From positions 868,001 to 932,000 of the forward strand of contig OZ255630.1 in NCBI GenBank assembly GCA_965276825.1: 64,000 bases of DNA. The letters run 5' to 3'. This DNA comes from G965276765 sp965276825. GTDB taxonomy: Bacteria > Actinomycetota > Acidimicrobiia > Acidimicrobiales > Palsa-688. Shown here in pieces: positions 48,538 to 57,845 of this stretch. Both the position numbers and the translations under genes were made by a program. Every line of letters starts with the position of its first letter. Position 1 is the first letter of the stretch. A model generated the notes under the pieces. It saw only the letters and a program-made list of their open reading frames with translations. It ran no database searches and had not been told where the DNA came from.

Positions 48538-50514
48538 TCAGTTCGTTTCTGAGACGGCCGCGGCGGTGGAGGGTGGTGTCATGCCGAGAACGGTGGCGGT
48601 GACGGCGAGGAACTCGATGGCGGTGCGGTTGAGATTGTCGGTGGAGTGTTCCCACCCGGTGACGATGACCGAATCGATGGTGTTGTCGGGGCGGATGACG
48701 GGTTGGACGTGCACGGCTCGGACGTCGAGGAGTCGGCTGGTGTGGCGGTCGGTGAGGGGAGAGGTGGTGACGTCGGGGACGAACACGGCGGTTCGGTGCT
48801 CGATGGCTGTGGCCAGGCTGTTGGTGGCCGTGCTGTCGATGGCCAGGGTGTCGATGATCTTGGTGCGGGCCGGGTCGGCGAGGCAGTTGCTGGGGGTGAA
48901 GTACGGCGAGTCGCGCCGGGTGCGGCGGAGGATCATGACGAAGTCGCACAGGAGAAGCTCTGCACACATGCCCAGATGGACGGTCTCGGCCTGCTGGGGG
49001 TGTCCGTGGGTGCGAGCGGTGAGCATCTGGCGGAGCTGGTCGGGGAGGCGCCCGGCGGCGAGGGCGACCCGGCGGGTCTCGAGTTGGCGCATCACTGTCC
49101 GTGACAGGCTGGCCAGTGCGCGGCGTTGCGCGTTGGTCAGGTGGCGGGGTTTGCGGTCGATGACGCACAGGCTCCCGAGGGTGTGGCCGTCGGGGGTGCG
49201 CAGCGGGGCGCCGGCGTAGAAGCGGACGTTGGGGTCGCCGGTGACCAGCGGGTTGTGTGCGAAGCGTTCGTCGGCTTGGGCGTCGGCCACTTCGAGGAGA
49301 TCGACTCCGGTGAGGGCGTGGGCGCAGAACGAGTCGGAACGAGGAGTTTCGGTCACGCCGAGACCGACCCGCGCGGCGAAGTGCTGCCGGTCGACGTCGA
49401 CCAGGCTGACCAGGGCGATCGGAGTGTTGCAGATGTGGGCGGCCAGGGCGGTGATGTCGTCGAGGCCGGCGTCGGTTTCGCTGTCGAGTATCCCGTAGCG
49501 GTACAGGGCGGTGATCCGGTCGGCCTCGGCGCGCTCGTCGAGCGGTCCGCTGGTTTCGTGGCCGGCGCCTCGGTCGGCGGCGACGAAACCGGCGAGGGCG
49601 GTCTCAGTGAGCGGCTCGGAGAAGAAATAGCCCTGGAGGACGTCGACACCGAACTCGGTGAGCCGGCGAGCGGTGGCCTCATCTTCGACGCCTTCGGCCA
49701 CGACGTCGAGTCCGAGGCGGTGACCGAGCTCTCGGACCGAGCGGATCACCGCCTCGTCGGCGGTGGAGGTGGCGGAGCGGCGGATGAAGGACTGGTCGAT
49801 CTTCAACTCGTCGAGAGGGAGACGGGCCAGCACACTGAGCGAGGTGTACCCGGTCCCGAAGTCATCCACCGAGACCCGCATCCCCAACGCCCGCAGAGCG
49901 GCCAGGAACCGGGTGGCAACCTCGGGGTCGGCCATGACCGCGGTCTCGGTGATCTCCACGGTCAGACACGACGGGGCCAGACCACGGAGCCGGAGCTGGT
50001 CGTCGATCCAGCCGAGCAGCCCGTAGTCGCCGACCGACTGGGCGGACAGGTTGACCGCCACCGCCACATCGACCCCCGAGTCGCGCCAGCGGACCTCGGC
50101 GTCGAGGGCCTCGCCGAGCACCCAGCGGGTCAGCTCGTCCATCATCCCCGCGGTCTCGGCCACCACAATGAACCGGTCGGGGGCCACGACACCCAAGACG
50201 GGGTGCTCCCAGCGCAGCAGGGCTTCGACCGACTCGATCCGCCGGGTCTGGGCGAGCACCTTCGGCTGGTACACCAGCTGCCACTCGCCACGGCGGCCCG
50301 CCCCTCGTAGCGCTTCGATCAGATCGAGGTCGGCGCTCAGCGAGACCGGACCGCCACCAGCGGCCGACTGTGCGCTGGCGGTGTCAGGTAGCAGCCGGTC
50401 GAGCGGCAGATGACCGGCCTGTCGACGGCGACCTCGCCGCTCACCCGGGGACGGAGACGTCACGGGGCGCCGAAGCCTGCCGAGTCCATGCGGCTTGTAT
50501 CGGCACGGAAACAC
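48538..50514 (-). CDS. EAL-domain cyclic-di-GMP phosphodiesterase with C-terminal GAF domains
   Basis: A 658-aa protein. The EAL domain spans about residues 60-310 with all key residues: VEALLRWEHP, VNLSAQSV, EITETAVM, VDDFGTGYTSL, LKIDQSF, AEGVE and LQGYFF. It should hydrolyse cyclic-di-GMP. A first GAF-like sensor (about 340-490, ITALAAHICNTPIALVSLVD) and a second (about 500-640, ELLLCDFVMILRRTRRD) follow, an unusual order with the enzyme first. The GTG 50514 start is uncertain; the first ~55 residues lack a domain, so a lost GGDEF or sensor part is possible. Confidence 0.85.
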   Translation of the reverse strand: MFPCRYKPHGLGRLRRPVTSPSPGERRGRRRQAGHLPLDRLLPDTASAQSAAGGGPVSLSADLDLIEALRGAGRRGEWQLVYQPKVLAQTRRIESVEALLRWEHPVLGVVAPDRFIVVAETAGMMDELTRWVLGEALDAEVRWRDSGVDVAVAVNLSAQSVGDYGLLGWIDDQLRLRGLAPSCLTVEITETAVMADPEVATRFLAALRALGMRVSVDDFGTGYTSLSVLARLPLDELKIDQSFIRRSATSTADEAVIRSVRELGHRLGLDVVAEGVEDEATARRLTEFGVDVLQGYFFSEPLTETALAGFVAADRGAGHETSGPLDERAEADRITALYRYGILDSETDAGLDDITALAAHICNTPIALVSLVDVDRQHFAARVGLGVTETPRSDSFCAHALTGVDLLEVADAQADERFAHNPLVTGDPNVRFYAGAPLRTPDGHTLGSLCVIDRKPRHLTNAQRRALASLSRTVMRQLETRRVALAAGRLPDQLRQMLTARTHGHPQQAETVHLGMCAELLLCDFVMILRRTRRDSPYFTPSNCLADPARTKIIDTLAIDSTATNSLATAIEHRTAVFVPDVTTSPLTDRHTSRLLDVRAVHVQPVIRPDNTIDSVIVTGWEHSTDNLNRTAIEFLAVTATVLGMTPPSTAAAVSETN

Positions 50515-50595
50515 CCGGTCTGAACCGGCTCACCTCGACTGAAGGATGGCCCCCTCTTGGCAGCCACGGCCAGTGTTGGGGCGCCAACAGGGTGG

Positions 50596-53118
50596 TTAGA
50601 CGGCGTGGAGCCTGTCTCGCATCGTGTGGGTGTCGGAGGTTTGGTGGGCCCAGTTGGCGGCGATGCCTGCGATTTGAGTTGCTGAGACGGGACGGGAGAT
50701 GTGGTATCCCTGGGCGAGGGAGCAGCCGAGCCCGGTGAGCATGGTCATGGCGACTGGTGTCTCGACGCCCTCGGCGACGACGGCGAGCCCGAGATGGCGG
50801 GCGAGGTCGATGATGGAGCGGACGATGGCGGCGTCTTTGGGATCGTCTTGCATGACCATGACGAATGACTTGTCGATCTTGACTTCGTTGACTGGGAGGC
50901 GTTTGAGGTAGGCAAGGGAGGAGTAGCCGGTGCCGAAGTCGTCGACGGAGAGGCGCACGCCGAGCTGGGCGAGGGCCTGGAGAACGCCCACGTTTCGGCG
51001 TTCGTCTTCCATGACGCCTGACTCGGTGACTTCCAGGGTGAGCCGGCTCGGGGAGAGGCGGTGGCGGGCAAGAAGCTCCGCGACGGTTGTGACGATGTTT
51101 TCGTCAGCCAGGCTGCGGACGGAGACGTTGACGGCCACGGACAGCTCGAGGCCGGCTGTTTGCCAGGCGACGCAGGCGTCGAGGGAGCGGTCGAGGACCA
51201 GTTCGGTGAGCGGGACGATGAGCCCGGTTCGTTCGGCCAGGGGGATGAAGACGTCTGGGCTGAGAGGGCCGTGTTTGGGGTGCGTCCAGCGGACGAGGGC
51301 TTCGACGCTGGTCACCCTGTTGAGCTCCAGGTCGACTTGGGGTTGGAAGTGCACGTCGAGGAGGCGGTCGGTGATGGCGGTTCGCAGCTCGGCGGCGAGT
51401 GAGAGCTTCTCGGAGCTGTTGGTGTCGCGTTCGGCCCGGTACGGGGCAACGTGGCCGGTGCCAGCGCTCTTCGCGGTGTACATGGCGACATCGGCGCGTT
51501 GCAGGAGGGTGTCGGCGTCCTCGGCGTCGTCGGGAGCGACGGCGACACCGACACTGGCTCGGACGTCAACGTCCACGCCGCTCACGTTGAACGTCTGTCC
51601 CCACAGTGGACGCAACAGCTCTTCTATGACAGTGGCCGCTCCTGCCTTGCTCCCGTCGAAGGCGACGAAGAGGGCAAACTCGTCGCCGCCGAGACGGGCG
51701 ATCTGCGCTTGCACCGGCAGCAGCGCGGCGGCGCGTTGACCCAACCAGACCAGGAGCTGGTCGCCGGTGTGGTGGCCAAGGGTGTCGTTGATCTCCTTGA
51801 AGCGGTCGAGGTCGATGAGGGCCACAGCGATCTTCTGGCCGGGTCGGCGGGTAACGAGCTCCTCGCTGAGTCGCCGGCGGAACTCTGCTCGGTTGCCGAG
51901 CTGGGTAAGCGCGTCATGGGAGGCTTCGAAGGTGAGCCGAGTGATCAGCTCGGTGTTTTGGAGGGAAACCGTGGCGTGGTTGGCCAACGTCTCGAACAGT
52001 CGCATGCTCTCGGCGTCGAAGGTGGCGACGTCGCCCTCCCGGTTGGCGACGGCGAGCGTGCCGATGAGTTGCCCGTCACGGTGGACCGGTACGACCATGC
52101 CGTCGGCCCAACCGCTTTCGCGCAGCCACCGGAGCGCTTCGGGGGTCTTACCGGTCCGCGAGGCCAGGAGCCCGGTCGGGGACCGCTCGATCGCCCGCCA
52201 CGAAGCCGGCGACGTCTCTAAGGAGGTGGCGTCGGGGACGGTGACGCCGGCGAGTCGGCGTTGGAGTCGTCCGGTATCGTCGACCAACAGCAGCTCCGCC
52301 GTCTCGGCGTCGAGGACCTTCCGGGTGGCTTCGAGCAGCCCGTCGACCACGTCGCCATGCTCGGGCGCCGTTTGGACGGCACGGGTGAACTGGTAGAGGA
52401 GCTGCAAGCTGGCGTAGCGGGCTCGCAGCTTGGCGTAGGCGCGATACCCGACGATCAGCAGTCCGACGACGAGAGCCATCAAGGCGGTGGCGGCGACGTC
52501 AGCTTTCAACGTGACCACCGCTTCCAATGCCAGGGCCGTCCCGCCGGCGGGGACGATCACCGCCCCGAGCACGAAGTTGGCGACCAAGTCTGAAGGCAAG
52601 CTACCGGTGACGGCTTTCATGACCGCGGCAAGCCCGACGGTGCTCACCGCCCCCTCCACCAACACGGCGGCATAAGCGGCCACCCACATGAGCGGGTCTT
52701 GCATCGATCGGCCGTGGGTCAACAGGTCGAACACGATGACCGCCGCGGAGGACTCGAGCGCGCACAGCGCAACGTTGAACACCAGTTTCTGGGCGGTCTG
52801 ACGGTTGATCAATCCTCGAGCGATGACACAACCGACGATCTGGCCGACGACCACGTTGCGCGAAGACGACGTCGCGAGCCCAATGACCAGCGGGATCTCG
52901 ATGAGCGACGCTGACCAGGCGTGACGTCGGATCTGGAGGTGCACGGGAAGTAGCTCCGCGACGGTGACACCAGCGGCAAGCAGCCACCACGGCAGCATCC
53001 ACGACGACGTCGTGGGGCTGACCCCCGAGAAGATGCCGGCGCCGACCGACAGGCCGCACGCCGCCACCGTGATGACAGCGACGAGTCCCCAGACCTTGGC
53101 GGCCGGCCCCCACCTCAT
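50596..53118 (-). CDS. Membrane-bound GAF-GGDEF-EAL cyclic-di-GMP enzyme
   Basis: An 840-aa protein with seven or so N-terminal transmembrane helices (about 1-235), a GAF-like sensor (about 245-400), a GGDEF domain (about 410-570) with intact RLGGDEFAL, and an EAL domain (about 585-830) with VEALVRWTHP, EVTESGVM, VDDFGTGYSSL and AEGVE. Both synthase and phosphodiesterase motifs are intact, so it may be bifunctional. ATG 53118 lies 54 bp downstream of the subtilisin gene; the other c-di-GMP gene follows 81 bp later, so all three may be cotranscribed. Confidence 0.92.
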   Translation of the reverse strand: MRWGPAAKVWGLVAVITVAACGLSVGAGIFSGVSPTTSSWMLPWWLLAAGVTVAELLPVHLQIRRHAWSASLIEIPLVIGLATSSSRNVVVGQIVGCVIARGLINRQTAQKLVFNVALCALESSAAVIVFDLLTHGRSMQDPLMWVAAYAAVLVEGAVSTVGLAAVMKAVTGSLPSDLVANFVLGAVIVPAGGTALALEAVVTLKADVAATALMALVVGLLIVGYRAYAKLRARYASLQLLYQFTRAVQTAPEHGDVVDGLLEATRKVLDAETAELLLVDDTGRLQRRLAGVTVPDATSLETSPASWRAIERSPTGLLASRTGKTPEALRWLRESGWADGMVVPVHRDGQLIGTLAVANREGDVATFDAESMRLFETLANHATVSLQNTELITRLTFEASHDALTQLGNRAEFRRRLSEELVTRRPGQKIAVALIDLDRFKEINDTLGHHTGDQLLVWLGQRAAALLPVQAQIARLGGDEFALFVAFDGSKAGAATVIEELLRPLWGQTFNVSGVDVDVRASVGVAVAPDDAEDADTLLQRADVAMYTAKSAGTGHVAPYRAERDTNSSEKLSLAAELRTAITDRLLDVHFQPQVDLELNRVTSVEALVRWTHPKHGPLSPDVFIPLAERTGLIVPLTELVLDRSLDACVAWQTAGLELSVAVNVSVRSLADENIVTTVAELLARHRLSPSRLTLEVTESGVMEDERRNVGVLQALAQLGVRLSVDDFGTGYSSLAYLKRLPVNEVKIDKSFVMVMQDDPKDAAIVRSIIDLARHLGLAVVAEGVETPVAMTMLTGLGCSLAQGYHISRPVSATQIAGIAANWAHQTSDTHTMRDRLHAV

Positions 53119-53172
53119 GGAAGCCGCCCGGCGTGGCGGCTGGAACGGCTGATCCGCTCAGACGTCACCGTC

Positions 53173-55056
53173 TCAGCCCCAGCCGGCGCCAGCCCAGCGC
53201 ATGTTGTCCCAGCTGGAGTCGGCCCAGCGCATGTTGTCCCAACCGTCGCCGGCCCAACGCATGTTGGCCCAACGCATATTGGTGGGCTCCACGCCTCCGA
53301 CCGCGGTGCCGTCCCACAGGGTCGACACCGCCCCGGCCCCGAGCAGCTGCTCGCCGTTCCAGACCGATCCGGCCCACGCCGTGCTGTTGGATTCGGCTGC
53401 GGCCATGCTGGCCGAGTCGAACGACCCGCCCCACACGTCTTCTGGTCCCTTCAACACCTGCCCGTCAGGGTCGGTCAGGTAGGCGCCGCCCCGGGCCCCG
53501 TCCAACGACCCGGTGCCGGTGGAAGCCACCCAGGGCTGCACAACCTGGTTCAGCAGTGACGTGCCCTTCTGCTGGGGAGTGACCGGCGCGCCCTTGGGCG
53601 AGCCGTTGAGCATCTGAGTCAACTGCGCCTGATCGACAGTGAACGCCTTGGCGAGCTGGATGACCCCATGACCTTGACTGAGCGAGCTGACCCCTTTCAA
53701 CGGCTGAGCCGTGGCGTCGAGGATGTACTTCAGCTCATCGGGGGTGGCGTCGGGGAAGTGCTGGGCCAACAGCGCCACCGCCCCCGACACCACCGCGGCC
53801 GCCTGGGATGTCCCACTCCCCCGGAAGAACCGGGTACCCACCTCGGCCGACGGGAACGTCTGGTCGATGTACGAGCCGGGGTCGCGCAACCCCAGCACGT
53901 GGACACCGGGGGCAAGGACGTCGACGGTCCGATCCGGGTTCCCGCTGTTGGAGAAGCTGGCAACCGTATAGGCCGATCCCGGGCCGCCTCCCTGCCCTGG
54001 GCCGCCGCCCGGCCCTGGCCCGCGGCCGTGCACGACACCGCCGGTGTCGGTATTCTCAGCCCCCACCGCGATCACGAAAGGATCGTCGGCGGGGTCTTCG
54101 AGCGACGTGGTAGCCGAACCGTCGTTGCCCGCGGACGCCACCACCACGATCCCGTGACGCCAAGCCACCTCGGCTGCATAGTCGAGCGGATCGAAAGTAT
54201 ACGGCTGGACCGAGTTGGTACCGAACGACAGGTTGAGGACCTTGACGTTGAGCCCGTTGGTCTTGGCGTTTTGCACCACCCAGTCGATGCCGGCGATGAC
54301 CTGTGAGACGTCCACCGCACCGTCCGCCGACCCAACCCTGACATTGACGATCCCTGCGTCAGGCGCGATCCCCACGAAGTTGCTCGGGTTGTTGAACTGG
54401 GCCGGGGCCGTCACTGCGTCGTCTCGGCCGGCGACGATGCTCGCCATGTGCGTTCCGTGCCCGAACCCGTCCAAGGACGCGAGACCGGGTACCTGCGCGT
54501 CGACCGACAGATCCGGACCGTTGATCACCTTGCCCGGCTCATCCAAGCCAGCTACCGGCGTCACGCCACTGTCGATCACCGCCACGTCGACACCGGCACC
54601 CGTCGCCCCCGCAGCCCACGCCTGGGGCGCCCCGATCGACTTTTCGATCGAGTGGAGCGAGCCGTCATCACCGGTCGGGTCGTAGCCGAGTGTCGGATTG
54701 ACACTGTCCATCGTCAGTGCCGCGTCGGGGCTCACCTCAGCGATGAACTGGCTGGCGCGAAGGGCAGGCAACGACCCGCCGGGAACCGTCGCGGCGAACC
54801 CGTTGATGATACCGAGGGGACGCCCGACGTTGCCGCCTCCGGCACGCACAGCCGCCTCGGCGGCAGCCAGCTGGCCGGCCTGGGCCCGAACGATGACTCC
54901 TGGACGGACCGCAGTGGCAGCGACGACGCCGCGGCTCCCACCCCCGCTGGCGCCGGTCGCGGACCCGGGTGCGATGCCCGCGACCAACATCCCGACCGTC
55001 GCCACCCCCAGACCGGCCAAGGCTCGCCTCGACCGTCGATCACGCACTGCTGCCAT
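53173..55056 (-). CDS. Secreted subtilisin-like serine protease (S8) with Trp-rich C-terminal repeats
   Basis: A 627-aa exported protease. Signal peptide (about 1-35, RRALAGLGVATVGMLVAGIA), inhibitor-like propeptide (about 45-130), then the catalytic triad D162 (VAVIDSGVTP), H200 (GHGTHMAS) and S417 (GSGTSQAAA; Gln replaces the common Met). A Gly/Pro insertion is near residue 350. The last ~35 residues repeat a W-NMRWA unit (WANMRWAGDGWDNMRWADSS), perhaps a wall or aggregation module. ATG 55056 has a GAGGAG ribosome site; the frame upstream is shadow. Confidence 0.92.
   Translation of the reverse strand: MAAVRDRRSRRALAGLGVATVGMLVAGIAPGSATGASGGGSRGVVAATAVRPGVIVRAQAGQLAAAEAAVRAGGGNVGRPLGIINGFAATVPGGSLPALRASQFIAEVSPDAALTMDSVNPTLGYDPTGDDGSLHSIEKSIGAPQAWAAGATGAGVDVAVIDSGVTPVAGLDEPGKVINGPDLSVDAQVPGLASLDGFGHGTHMASIVAGRDDAVTAPAQFNNPSNFVGIAPDAGIVNVRVGSADGAVDVSQVIAGIDWVVQNAKTNGLNVKVLNLSFGTNSVQPYTFDPLDYAAEVAWRHGIVVVASAGNDGSATTSLEDPADDPFVIAVGAENTDTGGVVHGRGPGPGGGPGQGGGPGSAYTVASFSNSGNPDRTVDVLAPGVHVLGLRDPGSYIDQTFPSAEVGTRFFRGSGTSQAAAVVSGAVALLAQHFPDATPDELKYILDATAQPLKGVSSLSQGHGVIQLAKAFTVDQAQLTQMLNGSPKGAPVTPQQKGTSLLNQVVQPWVASTGTGSLDGARGGAYLTDPDGQVLKGPEDVWGGSFDSASMAAAESNSTAWAGSVWNGEQLLGAGAVSTLWDGTAVGGVEPTNMRWANMRWAGDGWDNMRWADSSWDNMRWAGAGWG
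53179..53285. repeat. 33-36-bp repeat coding Trp-rich protein motif
   Basis: GCGCATGTTG/GCCCAGCGCATGTT-type units recur four times near the 3' end of the protease gene, coding NMRWA with a spacing of about 11-12 residues (one shorter). Confidence 0.6.
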
Positions 55057-55534
55057 CTCACCACTCCTCGTAGGGAATCGATCGAAGGATACGCAGGCCA
55101 CGGGGTCCGTCAACCCGGACGCCCATCCCCTACCGGAATGACCGAAATGTCTGTCCAGCCACGCAAACAGAGAACCCCTTCGCCGACGTGAGCCCCCGGC
55201 GAGGGGCCCCTTTGGCAATGCAACGCTCGCAGCCGGGCCCCCTGGCAGATCCCCGGACGGACTGCCACCCGACAGGCGACGGCCTCCACGTGGTCAGATC
55301 GATCTCGAGCTATCGACCCCTTCCCGCAGCGTGCCGGCACGGAAGCTCAAGGCTAGGCTAGTGGTGCAGCGAGGCTTCAAATGCACGCAACGCTTGGCGA
55401 ATTACAGCCTCGGCCGGGGAATGGATAGCGTAGCCACTTCTCGAAGCGCTGATGAACTGAGCCGCTGGGGATAGGATGCGACCAACCCGTTATGAAACGA
55501 AAGCCAGTTTTGCTACCAACGAAGCCACATTCAC
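55057..55534. other. Gene-free, lower-GC stretch upstream of the protease gene
   Basis: About 480 bp without a convincing gene. From about 55370 to 55560 the composition is noticeably less G/C-rich than its surroundings, consistent with foreign or decayed DNA. The protease promoter should lie near 55060-55200, but no clear hexamers were fixed. Confidence 0.45.
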
Positions 55535-56090
55535 CTACCTCGACCGCTTGCTCGTATAAGCGAATACGAGTGAGGTGAGATCCTCTCCGGACCCTCCTGG
55601 ACAATTTATGCTGCCTGACGGCGGCTTGGGCAGCTTATCGAAGTAGTCAGCTAAGCTAGTCGCTGTGGCCGTGGTGAGGCGGAGGGAGCCGACTAGTCGA
55701 GTGTCGGCCGAGGACGCTAGTACGTGATAGAAGCAGTCGATCGCGTCGCTCGGTTTATTCAAGACCAGTGGGCCGTCCACAGGACCTCGTAGCTCGACAT
55801 CGGCGCCGTAAGAAACGTGCTGTGTTCTCGGCGCTTGGCTCGTGCAGGTCTCCGGCTTGAGCTGTGAGGACGGGGAAGAGGAATGCTGTAGCGGGGAGAC
55901 GACGACACGCTGACTGGGCCGGTGCGCTGCCACCGCTGTGACTCCCACAGCGAGTGCTGCGACCACCAGGCATGCCGCGGCCACTCCTCCGGTTAGCCGA
56001 CGTCGAGCCCGTGTCTTCCGGTGTCAGGGTTTCGGCAGTCTCGGTGTGGCGGGCGGCTTCAGCCCGCCAAGAGGCGACCGCGGCGGCCAC
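55535..56090 (-). pseudogene. Single-pass membrane/exported protein gene with frameshift
   Basis: A cytoplasmic N-terminal piece (VASWRAEAARHTETAETLTP, from GTG 56090) is followed in another frame by RARRRLTGG and a transmembrane helix (LVVAALAVGVTAVAA), then an extracytoplasmic Ser-rich domain with two cysteines and VGSLRLTTATATSLADYF. One base near 56017-56022 separates the frames. The layout resembles an anti-sigma-type membrane protein but no family is recognised. The last residues (FAYTSKRSR) look cut off. A GTG at 55984 could still start the second part. Confidence 0.5.
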
Positions 56091-56420
56091 CGCCGTGTCG
56101 ACGGCGGTTTTCGGCCGCGGTGTGCACCTGCTGGTCGGTCCAGGCCGCCTGGAGCAGGTCAGCGTGCGGCCACCGGGCGGCGGTGGTCGCCCGCCGACCC
56201 TGGGTGGCGTCGACCAGACTGGTCTTGCGGCCGAGGCGGCCGGGACCGTCCTCGATGATCTGGGCGTCGTCGCTTGCTGGGTACGGAGAGCGGAACGGGG
56301 TGTGGGGTGGCTGACAAGGTGGGTGGTGGCCGGAGACGGTCGAGCGGGTGCGGGCTGGCGGATGGCGCGTTGGACCAGTGGCCTCCTGAACGGCCCCGAC
56401 CTCCTCGCAGTCCGGTGGAG

Positions 56421-56663
56421 ATGACCCGTCTGGCGTTGATCGACTCACCCGGACAGGTCCACCGCCTGGCCTGGCAGTTCTCCGACGTCGGCCGGGCGTC
56501 GAGCCTGGCCTCGTCGTTCCGCCGGGCCAAGCCGTCCAAGCTGTCTCCTGGCGCGACCGGCCGGTTCGACGCCCGAGCGTTCTTCGATCCGGACGATCGC
56601 AAGTGGCGGATCGCGGCGCGCTACCTCCCCGACCAACCCGAGCACGAGCACGGCCAGCAGTGA
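56421..56663 (+). CDS. Hypothetical protein, 80 aa
   Basis: A small basic protein with the text VHRLAWQFSDVGRASSLASS, then FRRAKPSKLSPGATGRFDAR and WRIAARY, which looks like a compact globular fold. I do not recognise a named family but similar short proteins occur beside mobile-element genes. ATG 56421 is used (GGTGGAG just before it); earlier in-frame starts exist. Its TGA overlaps the GTG of the next gene (GTGA), so the pair is coupled. Confidence 0.6.
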   Translation: MTRLALIDSPGQVHRLAWQFSDVGRASSLASSFRRAKPSKLSPGATGRFDARAFFDPDDRKWRIAARYLPDQPEHEHGQQ

Positions 56664-57739
56664 GCCTCCCGCCGTCGAGACCGGAGAACTCCCAGCAGGG
56701 GAGCTCTCATCAGCGTCGCCCGACGCATCGTCAAGCTGTCCGCCGGCGCATCGTCGCCGGCGTGGTGGCGTTGGCCGTGCTCGCCGGTGTCGGCGTCGGG
56801 GTCACCACCGCGGTCACCGCCCTCGGACCCACCTCCCGACAAGCAGACCCTCATCACTCAGACCGGCGGCCACCGCCATCGACGGCGCCGTCGCAGCCGG
56901 GGGCGGGACCGACAACTTCGGTCCGCCCGCCTCCGCCCCGTCGGCTGCCCGCGTTGAGCGACGAGCCGGGAGGCGGACAGAGACTGTTCCCGGCCCGGCG
57001 GATCGTGGCGTTCTACGGGGCACCCGGAGGCGACAGTCTGGGGGTGCTCGGCGGGGCCAGCCCGGCCGCTACCTGGCCGGCCCTCGCCGCCCAGGCCGCC
57101 CCCTACGCCCAGCCCGGCGTCCCGGTCCTGCCCGCCTACGAGCTGATCACCTACGTCGCCCAGGCCGCACCCGGCCCCGCCGGCACCTACACCGCCATGC
57201 TGCCCCCCGCGAAGATCGACCAGTACCTCGCTGTCATCCGAGCCCATCGGGGGATGCTCATCCTCGACATCCAACCCGGACGCGGCAGCCTCCTCGCCGA
57301 CACCGAAACCCTCGCCCCCTACCTCGACCATCCCGATGTCGGCCTGGCCCTGGACCCCGAATGGGAAGTCACCGCCCCCCAACTCCCCGGACACGTGATC
57401 GGCCACACCACCGCCGCGCAGATCAACGCGGTCGGCCGATGGCTCGACCACTTCACCGCCGCCCACCGGCTCCCCCAGAAACTGCTCCTGATCCACCAGT
57501 TCACCCCGCAGATGATCGTCGACAAGCCGGCCGTGCACGCCCGGTATCACCTGGCCACCGTGTTCAACATGGACGGCTACGGCACCTGGGCCGACAAGCT
57601 CGGCGTCTACCACGCCCTCGCCACCGACCCCCGCTGGCACCTCGGCTTCAAGCTCTTCTACCGCCAAGACACCCCCCTCCACCCACCCGGAGACATCCTC
57701 GCCCTCACCCCCACCCCCTCCATCATCGAATACCAGTGA
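56660..57739 (+). CDS. Exported/membrane-anchored hypothetical protein with barrel-like domain, 359 aa
   Basis: The N-terminus is basic (residues 1-32), then one helix (IVAGVVALAVLAGVGVGVTT), a Pro/Ser/Thr-rich linker (about 55-100), and a C-terminal domain from ARRIVAFYGAPGG to the end. Alternating strands and helices with WEVTAPQ, LLLIHQFTPQMI, VFNMDGYGTW and LGFKLFYRQD suggest a TIM-barrel glycosidase-like fold, with Glu/Asp available for catalysis. No family assigned. GTG 56660 overlaps the upstream stop. Confidence 0.7.
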   Translation: MSLPPSRPENSQQGSSHQRRPTHRQAVRRRIVAGVVALAVLAGVGVGVTTAVTALGPTSRQADPHHSDRRPPPSTAPSQPGAGPTTSVRPPPPRRLPALSDEPGGGQRLFPARRIVAFYGAPGGDSLGVLGGASPAATWPALAAQAAPYAQPGVPVLPAYELITYVAQAAPGPAGTYTAMLPPAKIDQYLAVIRAHRGMLILDIQPGRGSLLADTETLAPYLDHPDVGLALDPEWEVTAPQLPGHVIGHTTAAQINAVGRWLDHFTAAHRLPQKLLLIHQFTPQMIVDKPAVHARYHLATVFNMDGYGTWADKLGVYHALATDPRWHLGFKLFYRQDTPLHPPGDILALTPTPSIIEYQ

Positions 57740-57845
57740 CCCCCACCACCCGCGGCCTTCGGGTGCGGCCGAACCGAGCCCTGGCCGGCCACTCGTAGGG
57801 CGTAGGTGCCGTGCACGCGGCCCGCTGTCTGCGCTCTCCGACGAT

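Noticed and set aside
48566..50310. Plus-strand frames opposite the EAL protein
   Set aside because: They are antisense to a gene with all EAL catalytic motifs and have biased Gly/Val text.
55954..56424. A 156-aa plus-strand gene upstream of the 80-aa gene
   Set aside because: It overlaps the frameshifted membrane protein on the minus strand and has no ribosome site or recognisable domain, so the case is too weak.
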